Origin: Marinobacter sp. JH2
GTDB taxonomy: Bacteria; Pseudomonadota; Gammaproteobacteria; Pseudomonadales; Oleiphilaceae
DNA: 64,000 nucleotides
Reading direction: 5' to 3'
Assembly (NCBI RefSeq): GCF_004353225.1
Contig: NZ_CP037934.1
Coordinates: 62,001 to 126,000 of the forward strand
This document shows, piece after piece, positions 1 through 7,960 of this stretch. The position numbers and the translations under genes are program-made. The first letter of the stretch is position 1. Every line of letters begins with the position of its first letter. The notes under the pieces are model-generated. The model was not told the origin of the DNA. It did no database searches and saw only the letters and a program-made list of their open reading frames with translations.

Positions 1-2337
1 GCGTTGAATCTGCTCTTCGAGTTCCGGTACGAAATTGGGGTCCATCAACTGTAAAGAGTTAATGTTGATGCTAACGGAGGTGTAAATGCCCTCAGCCTTC
101 CAGCGTTCGATCTGAGCAATGGCCGTTTGAATGACCCAATTGCCCACGGTCATAGATATCGGATGTTGTTCAATGTGAGGGAGAAATTCTCCGGGCAGCA
201 CCATCCCCCGGTTGGGGGCTTGCCACCGAAGCAGAGCCTCGAAACCGAGCACGTCACCCGTTTGCATATTGACCTTGGGTTGAAAATGCAAAATGAGTTC
301 ATCGTATTCCAGCGCGTTCTCTACCTGTTTTAACAGCTGTGATAACGCGCTTTCGCTGCGGTCTTTTTCAGAATCAAACCAGATTAAACGGCCGCGTCCG
401 TTTCGTTTTGCGTCATGTAGAGCTTGGGTGGCGTGACGGATGAGGGTGTCTCCGTCAGAGCTGTCTTCCGGGAAGTAGGTGGCGCCGATGCTGGTCGCCA
501 CCGAAACGGACAGCCCGTCGAGGTTGATGGGGTTAGCAAGATCTTTCTGGACACGCTCAAGTATCTGACTGACCAGCGTTAAGTTGCTAACGGATTCCAA
601 AACGAGGAGGAATTCATCGCCGCCGGTACGTGCGAGCGAATCGACTTCACGTAAATTGGCAAACAAGCGTTGGCCGACGATTTCGAGCAGCCGATCGCCC
701 ACATCGTGGCCATGACGTTCGTTGATCTGCCTGAAATGATCAATGTCTAGGGCCGCGACAACCACTCCTTTTCCTCTGTGATCCGATAGATTGAGTGCGT
801 GCCTCAGCCGGTCCCGGATCAGAGCCTCGTTGGGTAACTTTGTCAGGGGGTCGTGATAGGCGTTGAACTTCAGCTGCGCCTCGTGTTGCCTGGCTCGTTC
901 AGTGATGTCTGAAGACACCGACACAAAATAGTTATTGACGCCTTTTCGGTTCTTGACTGCACTGATGGTGGTCCACTCTGCGTAAAACTCGCCGTTTTTC
1001 CGGCGATTCCAAATTTCGCCTTGCCAGCTGCCGGTGTGCGTGAGTTGTTGCCACAGTCGCTTATAAAAGGCTTTGTCTTGCCGGCCGGACTGGAGCATCC
1101 GGGAGTTTTGGCCTAGAACCTCGCGTCGCGTGTAACCGGTAATGTCGGTGAAGGCTTTGTTTACTTCAATGATATTGGCGTTACGGTCGGTGATCGTCAC
1201 TCGGTCGTGGCTATGGTCGAAGACCGCTTCGGCGAGTTGCAGTTGGGTTTTGATGTGTCGTAACACCAGATACGCGAAGCCTAAACTGCCGAATAGGATT
1301 AACGGCGAGAAGATAATGTAGCGCCATAAGTGCTGCTGAGCGTTGGCGCGCATCAAGGATGTTTCCTGGAGTATGTCCTGTGCAAGCACGGATTCGGTCT
1401 TACTGAGTTTGGCGATACGCTCGTTTTGGTGACCGACCCAATCCTGCAGCGACATACCTTTTAATAATATGGCTTTGTCGGGTGCTTTAATCAGTTGATC
1501 ACGGAATTGAACACTTTTCGGAACAATGGGAAGTGCTTGGAGGCCCATACGTGAATCGGTTTGAGTATCCAGCATGATGCGGGCGCTGAACTGGCGTCCC
1601 GCGTTATATATGAGCTCTTGGTGTTGGCTTTCGGTGAGCGTTTGACGGATAAGCGCTCCGGAGATAAGTACACGCTCCCGCCCGACAAGCTCTTTTAATC
1701 GGCTGGTTAGGAAGTAAGCCCGTAGTTTTCGGCCAACGTGGTTTAAGCTGGTTTGCTCTGAAAGGTGACTGATCAGTTCGTTGAGCGCGTCAATGTGATG
1801 AGTTAGGTAATTGCGAGCCTCGCTACTGGAAATACTCATTGAATCGATGCGTTGCCTGAACGTTGGCAAGCGTGCCAGTGCTCTCGTCCGGCGTTTGAGG
1901 CTCTCTTCAAAATTCGATGTAGCTATGGTGCGGCTAGGCTCCGTCAGAGCTGATTTCAGTGTCACCAGTCTTTGATCGGTAATCGTGCGTGCTTCTAAAA
2001 GTTTCTCGGGGTGAAGTCGTCCCTGACTTGCAACATAAATGCTGCTTGATGCCCGTTCGTTTTGCAGTGCGCTCACCAAAAAGCCGGCATCAACCGCGTG
2101 CTGGGTATCTTTCTCAAGCGCGGAAAGCTGCTGGGCGCTTTGAAACAGCTGTAGGCCATTGGCTAGAGACATCCACACCACAGCGATAAACAACGGTGTA
2201 AACGTCAGAAAAGCACGAGTCGCCAGAGAAAGTTTGTCGAACCGCCGGATCGCTTTTTCAATGCAATGTCTGAAGAACATGTATCCGGATATCCTGAGCC
2301 CAGCGTGGATTTCACGCCGGTTGTTTGAAATAACCAT
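1..2337 (-). CDS. NIT-PAS-GGDEF-EAL membrane sensor, partial
   Basis: Cyclic-di-GMP signalling protein whose reading frame is open from the ATG at 2337 to the window edge (779 residues, C-terminus missing). Order: TM1 about residues 39-66, a helical periplasmic region with an ERASSSIYVAS stretch resembling NIT (nitrate/nitrite-sensing) domains, TM2 about 332-357, a PAS domain about 370-480, a GGDEF domain with intact RTGGDEF near 570, and the start of an EAL domain with FEALLRW near 702. The GGDEF motif is intact, so cyclase activity is possible; phosphodiesterase activity cannot be judged because most of the EAL domain is outside. It diverges from ubiUV and lies close to narXL and nos, which suits a nitrate or nitrite input. 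The NIT call rests on pattern only. Confidence 0.85.
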   Translation of the reverse strand, partial: MVISNNRREIHAGLRISGYMFFRHCIEKAIRRFDKLSLATRAFLTFTPLFIAVVWMSLANGLQLFQSAQQLSALEKDTQHAVDAGFLVSALQNERASSSIYVASQGRLHPEKLLEARTITDQRLVTLKSALTEPSRTIATSNFEESLKRRTRALARLPTFRQRIDSMSISSSEARNYLTHHIDALNELISHLSEQTSLNHVGRKLRAYFLTSRLKELVGRERVLISGALIRQTLTESQHQELIYNAGRQFSARIMLDTQTDSRMGLQALPIVPKSVQFRDQLIKAPDKAILLKGMSLQDWVGHQNERIAKLSKTESVLAQDILQETSLMRANAQQHLWRYIIFSPLILFGSLGFAYLVLRHIKTQLQLAEAVFDHSHDRVTITDRNANIIEVNKAFTDITGYTRREVLGQNSRMLQSGRQDKAFYKRLWQQLTHTGSWQGEIWNRRKNGEFYAEWTTISAVKNRKGVNNYFVSVSSDITERARQHEAQLKFNAYHDPLTKLPNEALIRDRLRHALNLSDHRGKGVVVAALDIDHFRQINERHGHDVGDRLLEIVGQRLFANLREVDSLARTGGDEFLLVLESVSNLTLVSQILERVQKDLANPINLDGLSVSVATSIGATYFPEDSSDGDTLIRHATQALHDAKRNGRGRLIWFDSEKDRSESALSQLLKQVENALEYDELILHFQPKVNMQTGDVLGFEALLRWQAPNRGMVLPGEFLPHIEQHPISMTVGNWVIQTAIAQIERWKAEGIYTSVSININSLQLMDPNFVPELEEQIQR

Positions 2338-2450
2338 TTATAAAATATGGTTAATGGTACGGGTCTTGTCGATTCGGGTCACCGGTTTATTGCGTATCTT
2401 TGGTAGCAACAGGCCTCTTATAAGTACCTTTCCTTATGCATTGAGGCTCG

Positions 2451-2464
2451 CTGATATCGGTCAA
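2451..2464 (+). promoter_or_regulatory. FNR/Dnr-like box upstream of ubiU
   Basis: CTGAT-ATCG-GTCAA matches the FNR/Dnr consensus TTGAT-N4-ATCAA at 8 of 10 half-site positions. Its centre is about 63 bp before the ubiU start. E. coli ubiUV is known to be FNR-activated, so the placement fits. Predicted from sequence only. Confidence 0.5.
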
Positions 2465-2520
2465 GGTGATCGTGCGGGTGCAACGGTACTGTGCTGAAAC
2501 GTTTTTCAGTGGAGAATGCC

Positions 2521-3516
2521 ATGGAACTTGTCTGCCCCGCCGGAAGTCTGCCCGCTCTGAAAACCGCAGTGGATCATGGTGCAGATGCGGTATATCTCGG
2601 GTTTCGAGACAGCACCAATGCCCGACAATTCGCAGGTCTCAACTTTAACGACAAGCGTGCTGGTGAGGGAATCGAATACGCACACTCGAAAGGAAGCAGG
2701 GTTTTCTGTGCGATCAACACGTACCCCCAGCCTGATGGGTGGGAACAATGGAAAACGGCTGTGGATCGTGCTGCCAGTTTGGGGGTGGATGCCATAATCC
2801 TTGCGGATATGGGCCTGCTGGATTACGCCGCGAATAAGTACCCGCACATACCACGGCATCTTTCGGTTCAGGGCTCCGCCACCAGTTACGAAGCCTTGTC
2901 GTTCTATAAAGATAATTTCGATATCCGTCGGGCGGTTTTGCCCCGTGTTCTCTCTCTGGATCAGGTTCGGGGAGTGGCCAAGCATAGCCCCGTGGAATTG
3001 GAAGTTTTTGCCTTTGGCAGTCTGTGCATCATGGCCGAAGGTCGTTGTTATCTGTCGTCCTATCTGACCGACGAATCTCCGAATACACGCGGTGCTTGTT
3101 CGCCTGCAAAGGCGGTACGTTGGCAAGAAACCCCTGATGGGCTGGAATCACGGCTGAACGACGTTTTGATTGACCGCTACGGGCCGGGCGAATCTGCAGG
3201 ATATCCCACGTTATGTAAGGGCCGGTTCGACGTTGAAGGCAGTGTCTATCACGCCATCGAAGAGCCCGTCAGCCTCAATACCATGGATTTACTGCCTGAC
3301 TTGAAGTCATTGGGTATCAGTGCGGTCAAAATCGAAGGGCGGCAACGCAGCCCGGCTTATATTGCTGATGTTGCCCGTACCTGGCGCCAGGCTTTGGATG
3401 GACTGGATGCCCATCCCGGGATGTTTGCGGTTGAGCCCGCATGGCGCAATACCTTATCTGGCCTTTCCGAGGGCGGCTTGACCACCATTGGTGCTTACCA
3501 TCGAAAATGGAAATGA
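2521..3516 (+). CDS. ubiU: O2-independent ubiquinone hydroxylation protein UbiU (U32 peptidase family)
   Basis: With UbiV and UbiT it supports ubiquinone synthesis without oxygen, in place of the flavin monooxygenases. The start at 2521 gives MELVCPAGSL, has GGAG upstream and yields 331 residues, the length of E. coli UbiU. An upstream in-frame start at 2491 would add ten residues with no family support. Cys169, Cys176, Cys193 and Cys232 fall at the positions of the four 4Fe-4S ligands of E. coli UbiU (GSLCIMAEGRCYLSSY, GACSP, PTLCKGRF). ubiV follows 13 bp downstream. A denitrifier needs ubiquinone under anoxia, so the neighbourhood is coherent. Confidence 0.95.
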   Translation: MELVCPAGSLPALKTAVDHGADAVYLGFRDSTNARQFAGLNFNDKRAGEGIEYAHSKGSRVFCAINTYPQPDGWEQWKTAVDRAASLGVDAIILADMGLLDYAANKYPHIPRHLSVQGSATSYEALSFYKDNFDIRRAVLPRVLSLDQVRGVAKHSPVELEVFAFGSLCIMAEGRCYLSSYLTDESPNTRGACSPAKAVRWQETPDGLESRLNDVLIDRYGPGESAGYPTLCKGRFDVEGSVYHAIEEPVSLNTMDLLPDLKSLGISAVKIEGRQRSPAYIADVARTWRQALDGLDAHPGMFAVEPAWRNTLSGLSEGGLTTIGAYHRKWK

Positions 3517-3529
3517 GGGGGCTGTGATT

Positions 3530-4423
3530 ATGATGAAATTGTCTCTGGGCCCGATACTTTGGTTCTGGTCCAAACAAAGTGTTTTCGATTTTTATGCTAA
3601 GGCCGCGGAATGGCCGGTTGATACCCTTTATTTAGGGGAAGTGGTGTGCTCCCGGCGGCGGGAACTGAAGCCTGATGACTGGATTGATCTTGCCAGGGAT
3701 TTGAAAGCCTGCGGCAAAAACGTAGTGCTATCAACCCTAACGTTGATCGAGTCTGAAGCCGACCTGAGGCGGCTACGCCGGTTTTGCGAGCAGGGCGACT
3801 TTATGGTGGAAGCCAACGACCAGAGTGCTCTGCAGGTAGCGGCTCGTAATCGCATTCCGTTTGTCACCGGGCCGTCCATGAATATCTATAACGTGGCCAC
3901 TTTGAAAATTCTGGCAAATCAAGGGCTGCAAGGGTGGAATCTGCCGGTTGAATTAGGCCGGGACACGCTCGGCCAGCTGATTCGTGAACTGGAACAGGAA
4001 GGATTGGAGTTACCGGCGGAAGTCTTCTCGTGGGGTTTCCTGCCGTTAGCTTGGTCATCCCGATGCTTCACGGCGCGGCATTACAACTTGCCGAAAGACA
4101 ACTGCGAATTTCGGTGCCTGGAGCACCCGGATGGCATGGAGCTGCGTTCCCGCGAGAATCAAGAGCTGTTTCGTTTGAACGGCATTTCCACGTTGTCCGG
4201 ATCACGCTACGACCTGATGAGGGAGCTGCCCGAGATGGAGCGGATGGGGGTTTCAACCGTTCGCTTGAGCCCGGAGCATCAAGGTATGGATGATGTGGTG
4301 AAGCGTTTCGATCAGGTTCGGAGAGGCGAAACGCCAGACACAAATCCGTTGCAGCTGGTGGAGGCGCCACCTTGCGATGGCTATTGGTATGGTCGCCCTG
4401 GCATGGATCAGGTCAGAAACTAA
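3530..4423 (+). CDS. ubiV: O2-independent ubiquinone hydroxylation protein UbiV (U32 peptidase family)
   Basis: Partner of UbiU in the heterodimer that hydroxylates the quinone ring anaerobically. Two adjacent ATGs (3530 and 3533) follow a GAGGGG element. The second places the first cysteine at residue 39, as in E. coli UbiV, and the other ligands at 178, 191 and 195 (RCFTARHYNLPKDNCEFRC), keeping the CX12CX3C spacing. About 297 residues against 292 in E. coli. KLSLGPILWFW at the N-terminus is the usual UbiV opening. Probably co-transcribed with ubiU. Confidence 0.95.
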   Translation: MMKLSLGPILWFWSKQSVFDFYAKAAEWPVDTLYLGEVVCSRRRELKPDDWIDLARDLKACGKNVVLSTLTLIESEADLRRLRRFCEQGDFMVEANDQSALQVAARNRIPFVTGPSMNIYNVATLKILANQGLQGWNLPVELGRDTLGQLIRELEQEGLELPAEVFSWGFLPLAWSSRCFTARHYNLPKDNCEFRCLEHPDGMELRSRENQELFRLNGISTLSGSRYDLMRELPEMERMGVSTVRLSPEHQGMDDVVKRFDQVRRGETPDTNPLQLVEAPPCDGYWYGRPGMDQVRN

Positions 4424-4452
4424 CGACGTCGTCGGGTTCTAGGGGCTGGGCG

Positions 4453-4899
4453 TTATTGCCAGACCCCGATCAAGGCTCCCGAGCCCAGCACAAAAGACCC
4501 ACCGACTTCGGCAACAATCAATGCGATCATGAAACCATGAACCAGCCACCCCGGCAGGTTTGATCGGCCCAGTTTGTGGGGTTTGCGCAGTTGGTTGCTG
4601 GTGTCTCTCAGAACACCGTGGATGATGTAAGTGCCAATGGCCAACGCAAAAAATCCCAAGGCACCAAGCGCTGCCAGCGTATTCACCCAATCTGTATACA
4701 CGCTGTAACTGGCGAACCATCCCAGAACCAGGGCGGCAAAGCTGTACATCAGTGAGCTACGGTGCGCGATATCCACGTATCTTGGCGCGGCGGCTTTCGG
4801 ACTGGTGGCCATGCACGAGTATTTCCAGATGCCGGTCAATAACCCTGTCATAAAGAAGATAAACGCGGCGGTGAGACAAAGCTTTTCGGCTAGACTCAT
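4453..4899 (-). CDS. Four-helix integral membrane protein, unknown function
   Basis: A protein of about 148 residues with four hydrophobic segments (FIFFMTGLL, LMYSFAALVLGWF, LAALGALGFFALAIG, GFMIALIVAEVGGSFVLG). The start at 4899 is preferred because AAGGA lies nine bases upstream; in-frame ATGs at 4917 and 4926 have no clear ribosome site. Topology and the HxxxxMYSF-type motif after helix 1 faintly recall the HabA-like four-helix family, but I do not recognise it securely. It converges on ubiV with a 29 bp gap. No catalytic motif is visible, and nothing beyond position ties it to quinone synthesis. Confidence 0.75.
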   Translation of the reverse strand: MSLAEKLCLTAAFIFFMTGLLTGIWKYSCMATSPKAAAPRYVDIAHRSSLMYSFAALVLGWFASYSVYTDWVNTLAALGALGFFALAIGTYIIHGVLRDTSNQLRKPHKLGRSNLPGWLVHGFMIALIVAEVGGSFVLGSGALIGVWQ

Positions 4900-5102
4900 T
4901 GAATTCAGTCCTTGCATGGAGGCCATGAGGGTGTCGTGGCGAGGTAGGTTGTTGTGAGTTTTTTAATCTTGGGAATCTATCAGAACGGGTAGGCTGATAA
5001 TAGTCAGCTTGGGCCAGTCTTGACGCTGGGCAAGAGGCGGATTTTGAAACGGCCAGACGACCGGAGTAGTCTCTGGTGCGTGTTTTCAGTTTGGAGCCTG
5101 TT

Positions 5103-5465
5103 ATGGATATTCGCCTGAAACGAGCTTATGAAGCCGCAGCCCGCTCAGACGGCCCACGCATACTGGTTGACCGTATTTGGCCGCGAGGCGTCTCGAAAGA
5201 GGATGCGGATATTGCCCATTGGATAAAAGGGCTATCACCGTCCACCGAATTACGAAAATGGTTCGATCACGATCCCGATAAATGGGACGAATTTCAAAAG
5301 CGATATCTCAACGAGTTGAAGTCAGATCAGGTCTCTGATGATCTTGGGGCCTTTAAAAACCTGCTGGCAGAGCAAAAGCGCATAACCCTGGTGTTTGCCG
5401 CAAAAGATACCGAGCACAATAATGCGGTTGCCCTGAAAACGTTTGTGGAAGAAGATAAGCTTTGA
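5103..5465 (+). CDS. DUF488 family protein
   Basis: A 120-residue cytoplasmic protein with the DUF488 signature: MDIRLKRAYE at the start, ILVDRIWPRGVSK, then WFDHDPDKWDEFQKRY and a C-terminal LVFAAKDTEHNNA. The start at 5103 is chosen because MDIRLKRAYE aligns with family N-termini; an in-frame GTG at 5076 would add nine unsupported residues. The biochemical function of the family is not established. No partner gene is evident; the next gene, lldD, follows after 37 bp in the same direction. Confidence 0.88.
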   Translation: MDIRLKRAYEAAARSDGPRILVDRIWPRGVSKEDADIAHWIKGLSPSTELRKWFDHDPDKWDEFQKRYLNELKSDQVSDDLGAFKNLLAEQKRITLVFAAKDTEHNNAVALKTFVEEDKL

Positions 5466-5502
5466 ACGCTATCTCTACTAAAAACAACGGGCTGTAATCC
5501 CA

Positions 5503-6699
5503 ATGACAAGAGTGCCAGCCATGCTTGCTCCCGCATCTGTTTCTGACTATCGCTTGTTGGCTAAGCGAAAGCTACCGCGCATGCTGTTTGATTATCTTGA
5601 CGGCGGAGCCTTCTCTGAACAGACCTTGGCGGACAACCGCCAGGCCTTTGGCCAGTGGTGTTTTCGCCAGAGGGTAATGACTGATGTTTCTCAGGTTGAT
5701 ACCGCTACGGAGCTGCTGGGTGCAGCAGCCAGCCTGCCGTTGGTAATGGCTCCGATGGGGTTGTCGGGCATGTTGGCCAAGCGCGGTGAGGCGCAGGCGG
5801 CCAAGGCAGGTGCGAGTGCAGGCATTCCCTTTTGTTTAAGCACCGTGGGTATTTGTTCGGTCGAAGAGGTGGCCCGGGAAGCTCCGAGTGCCAATCGGTG
5901 GTTTCAGCTCTATGTACTGAAAGACCGCGGCTTCTCAGCAGATTTGTTGGCGCGTGCCTGGCAATCCGGTTTCAAAACATTGGTGTTTACGGTAGACCTT
6001 GCGCGCCTTGGGCTGCGTTATCGCGATGTTCGGAACGGTATGAATGGCAATCTGTCGGTGCCTGCAAAACTCCGCAAGGCGTTGGATCTGGTGAGTCATC
6101 CTCGTTGGTTAGCCGATGTCGCCATCGGCGGAAAGCCGCTGACCTTTGGCAATCTGGCCAGTGTGGTGCCATCCGGGCGCAAACCGGAAGATTTCAAAGC
6201 GTGGGTTGAAAGCCAGTTTGATCCTTCGGTGACCTGGCGCGATCTGGATTGGATACGCGAAAACTGGCCCGGTAAGTTGGTTATAAAAGGCATTATGGAA
6301 GGTAACGATGCGCGCTCAGCCATCGACGTGGGCGCGGACGCCATTGTGGTTTCTAATCACGGAGGGCGCCAATTGGAAGGCGCTTCGGCCAGTTTGAATG
6401 TGTTACCGGCGATTGCCGAAACGGTCGATGGGAAATGCCAGATTTTGGTCGATGGTGGCGTTCAGACGGGGCAGGATTTGGTGCGAGCTTTGTGTCTGGG
6501 AGCGGATGGGTGTTTGATGGGGCGGCCGTGGGGATATGCGCTGGCGGCCGGCGGGCAACGCGCCGTCGAAAACCTGCTGCACAACATCCGGCTGGAAACC
6601 GAGCTTACCCTGTCACTGATGGGCAAAACGTCGATCAGTCAGCTCAGTCGTTCAGACATGCTGTCGCAGGCCGAAGTGCAATCAATGAGTGGCGTTTAG
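5503..6699 (+). CDS. lldD: FMN-dependent L-lactate dehydrogenase, alpha-hydroxy-acid oxidase family
   Basis: Oxidises L-lactate to pyruvate, passing electrons to the quinone pool at the inner membrane. About 398 residues, a TIM-barrel flavoprotein. Visible are SDYRLLAKRKLPRMLFDYLDGGAF at the N-terminus, LPLVMAPMGLSGM in the FMN site, SNHGGRQLEGA with the catalytic histidine, and the phosphate-binding VDGGVQTGQDL and GRPWGYAL. The ATG at 5521 is a plausible alternative start closer to E. coli LldD; neither has a strong ribosome site. The stop overlaps the convergent ubiT by 4 bp. Another 2-hydroxyacid substrate is possible, but the protein resembles LldD most. Confidence 0.88.
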   Translation: MTRVPAMLAPASVSDYRLLAKRKLPRMLFDYLDGGAFSEQTLADNRQAFGQWCFRQRVMTDVSQVDTATELLGAAASLPLVMAPMGLSGMLAKRGEAQAAKAGASAGIPFCLSTVGICSVEEVAREAPSANRWFQLYVLKDRGFSADLLARAWQSGFKTLVFTVDLARLGLRYRDVRNGMNGNLSVPAKLRKALDLVSHPRWLADVAIGGKPLTFGNLASVVPSGRKPEDFKAWVESQFDPSVTWRDLDWIRENWPGKLVIKGIMEGNDARSAIDVGADAIVVSNHGGRQLEGASASLNVLPAIAETVDGKCQILVDGGVQTGQDLVRALCLGADGCLMGRPWGYALAAGGQRAVENLLHNIRLETELTLSLMGKTSISQLSRSDMLSQAEVQSMSGV

Positions 6700-7202
6700 C
6701 TTTTTCGCAACAGAAGCTTCCGGAGCTGCAGGTTCCACTCCAAACTGTCGAGCAGGTTTTTCAGCGCCAGGCCCAGCTCGGTGTCACCCTCAATCACCAA
6801 GCGACGTTGGAAGAAAAGCTGGTCTGGGTCCTGTTTGCGTTCGGCCAAGGTTCTAAACGCTGAAAGAGAACCGCGAATAGTGGCTTCACCAGCACCATTA
6901 ATGACACGCAGACGACCTGCCCAGAAACCAAGGGTGATGCCCGGCTGCCCCCCATTTACCTCAAGGCGAATTCTTCGGCCTTCAAAATCATCAAATTCCC
7001 CCTCTTTTATTGCATCAGCAAACAGCCGGTTGAGAGGAGCTTCAGCGAGCAGTTGCTTCATCGGTACAGGGATGGCGTTATCGACTACCCCGAGCAGGGG
7101 GCTGGGAGATGGCAGGTATTCCTGTAGCAACGCCATGAAGTCACGTGCGGTGAGGGGAGGTAAGCTTGAGGGGCTGGGGAACCGGGGCAGGCTCAGGCGC
7201 AT
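6696..7202 (-). CDS. ubiT: Anaerobic ubiquinone biosynthesis accessory protein UbiT (SCP2 domain)
   Basis: SCP2 lipid-binding protein that acts with UbiUV in O2-independent ubiquinone synthesis, presumably presenting the hydrophobic intermediates. The C-terminal block RKQDPDQLFFQRRLVIEGD followed by TELGL is nearly identical to E. coli UbiT. The ATG at 7202 has GGAG six bases upstream; the ATG at 7214 adds four residues and has no good site. About 168 residues against 174 in E. coli. It is the third gene after narX and narL on the same strand, 69 bp from narL, and may be expressed with them, about 2.3 kb from ubiUV. Confidence 0.93.
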   Translation of the reverse strand: MRLSLPRFPSPSSLPPLTARDFMALLQEYLPSPSPLLGVVDNAIPVPMKQLLAEAPLNRLFADAIKEGEFDDFEGRRIRLEVNGGQPGITLGFWAGRLRVINGAGEATIRGSLSAFRTLAERKQDPDQLFFQRRLVIEGDTELGLALKNLLDSLEWNLQLRKLLLRKS

Positions 7203-7271
7203 GTCGAACTCCATCGGTAGATTTGACCGATGCAGGATATCCGAATGCGTACCTAAGCGATTTGATATAGC

Positions 7272-7931
7272 TCAGCCCCGGTGTAAACCTTCTTCAACGG
7301 CCCACACCGCAACTTCTACGCGAGAGCGCAGGTTCAGTTTCTTCAGCAGGTGTTTAACGTGAACTTTTACGGTGCCGTCGCTGATGTCCAACTTGCGACC
7401 AATCATTTTGTTGGACAGGCCTTCAGCGATCAGTTTGAGGATGTCTTTTTCGCGAGGTGTCAGGCTGTCGTAGTCCGGGCGAGATGACTTCTGGGGCTTG
7501 TTGGAGCGCAAAGCTTCTGCGAGCAGGGTAGTCAGACGGTCACTGATCACCAGTTTTCCAACCGCAGCTTGGTGCAGTTGGGCGATCATATCTTCGGGCT
7601 CCATGTCTTTCAGCAAGTAGCCGTCGGCACCGGCGCGTAAAGCGGCCACCACGTCGTCTTCCTGATCAGAAACCGTAAACATGATGATGCGGGAGCTGAT
7701 GTTGTGTTCCCGCAGCTTTCTCAGGGCTTCAATGCCATCCATTTCCGGCATGTTCAGATCCATAAGAATCAGGTCCGGCTCTATTTTCAGGGCCAGCTCA
7801 ATGCCTTCAGCACCACTGTTGGCTTCACCGGCCACGGTCATTTCCGGTTCCAGCTCGATTAACTGTTTAATGCCCCGGCGCAACAGCGGGTGATCATCAA
7901 TCAAAAGAATGCTTGCAGGTGTCTCAGCCAT
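7272..7931 (-). CDS. narL: Nitrate/nitrite response regulator NarL
   Basis: A 219-residue two-component regulator. The receiver domain (about residues 5-120) has acidic residues Asp12 and Asp13 and phospho-acceptor Asp58 in [13 protein letters not shown]. The C-terminal LuxR/NarL helix-turn-helix (about 155-219) contains [19 protein letters not shown] and [14 protein letters not shown]. It is 29 bp downstream of narX in the same direction, the usual sensor-regulator pair. The expected role is nitrate-dependent control of nar and related promoters; candidate TACCTCT heptamers occur before narK and nosR. Confidence 0.94.
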   Translation of the reverse strand: MAETPASILLIDDHPLLRRGIKQLIELEPEMTVAGEANSGAEGIELALKIEPDLILMDLNMPEMDGIEALRKLREHNISSRIIMFTVSDQEDDVVAALRAGADGYLLKDMEPEDMIAQLHQAAVGKLVISDRLTTLLAEALRSNKPQKSSRPDYDSLTPREKDILKLIAEGLSNKMIGRKLDISDGTVKVHVKHLLKKLNLRSRVEVAVWAVEEGLHRG

Positions 7932-7960
7932 GTTGGGTCTCGTTGAAAATCTATCTGGGT

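Noticed and set aside
7203..7271. FNR box in front of ubiT
   Set aside because: A GTCAA half-site is present (ATCGGTCAAATC on the minus strand) but no matching TTGAT half lies 4 bp from it.
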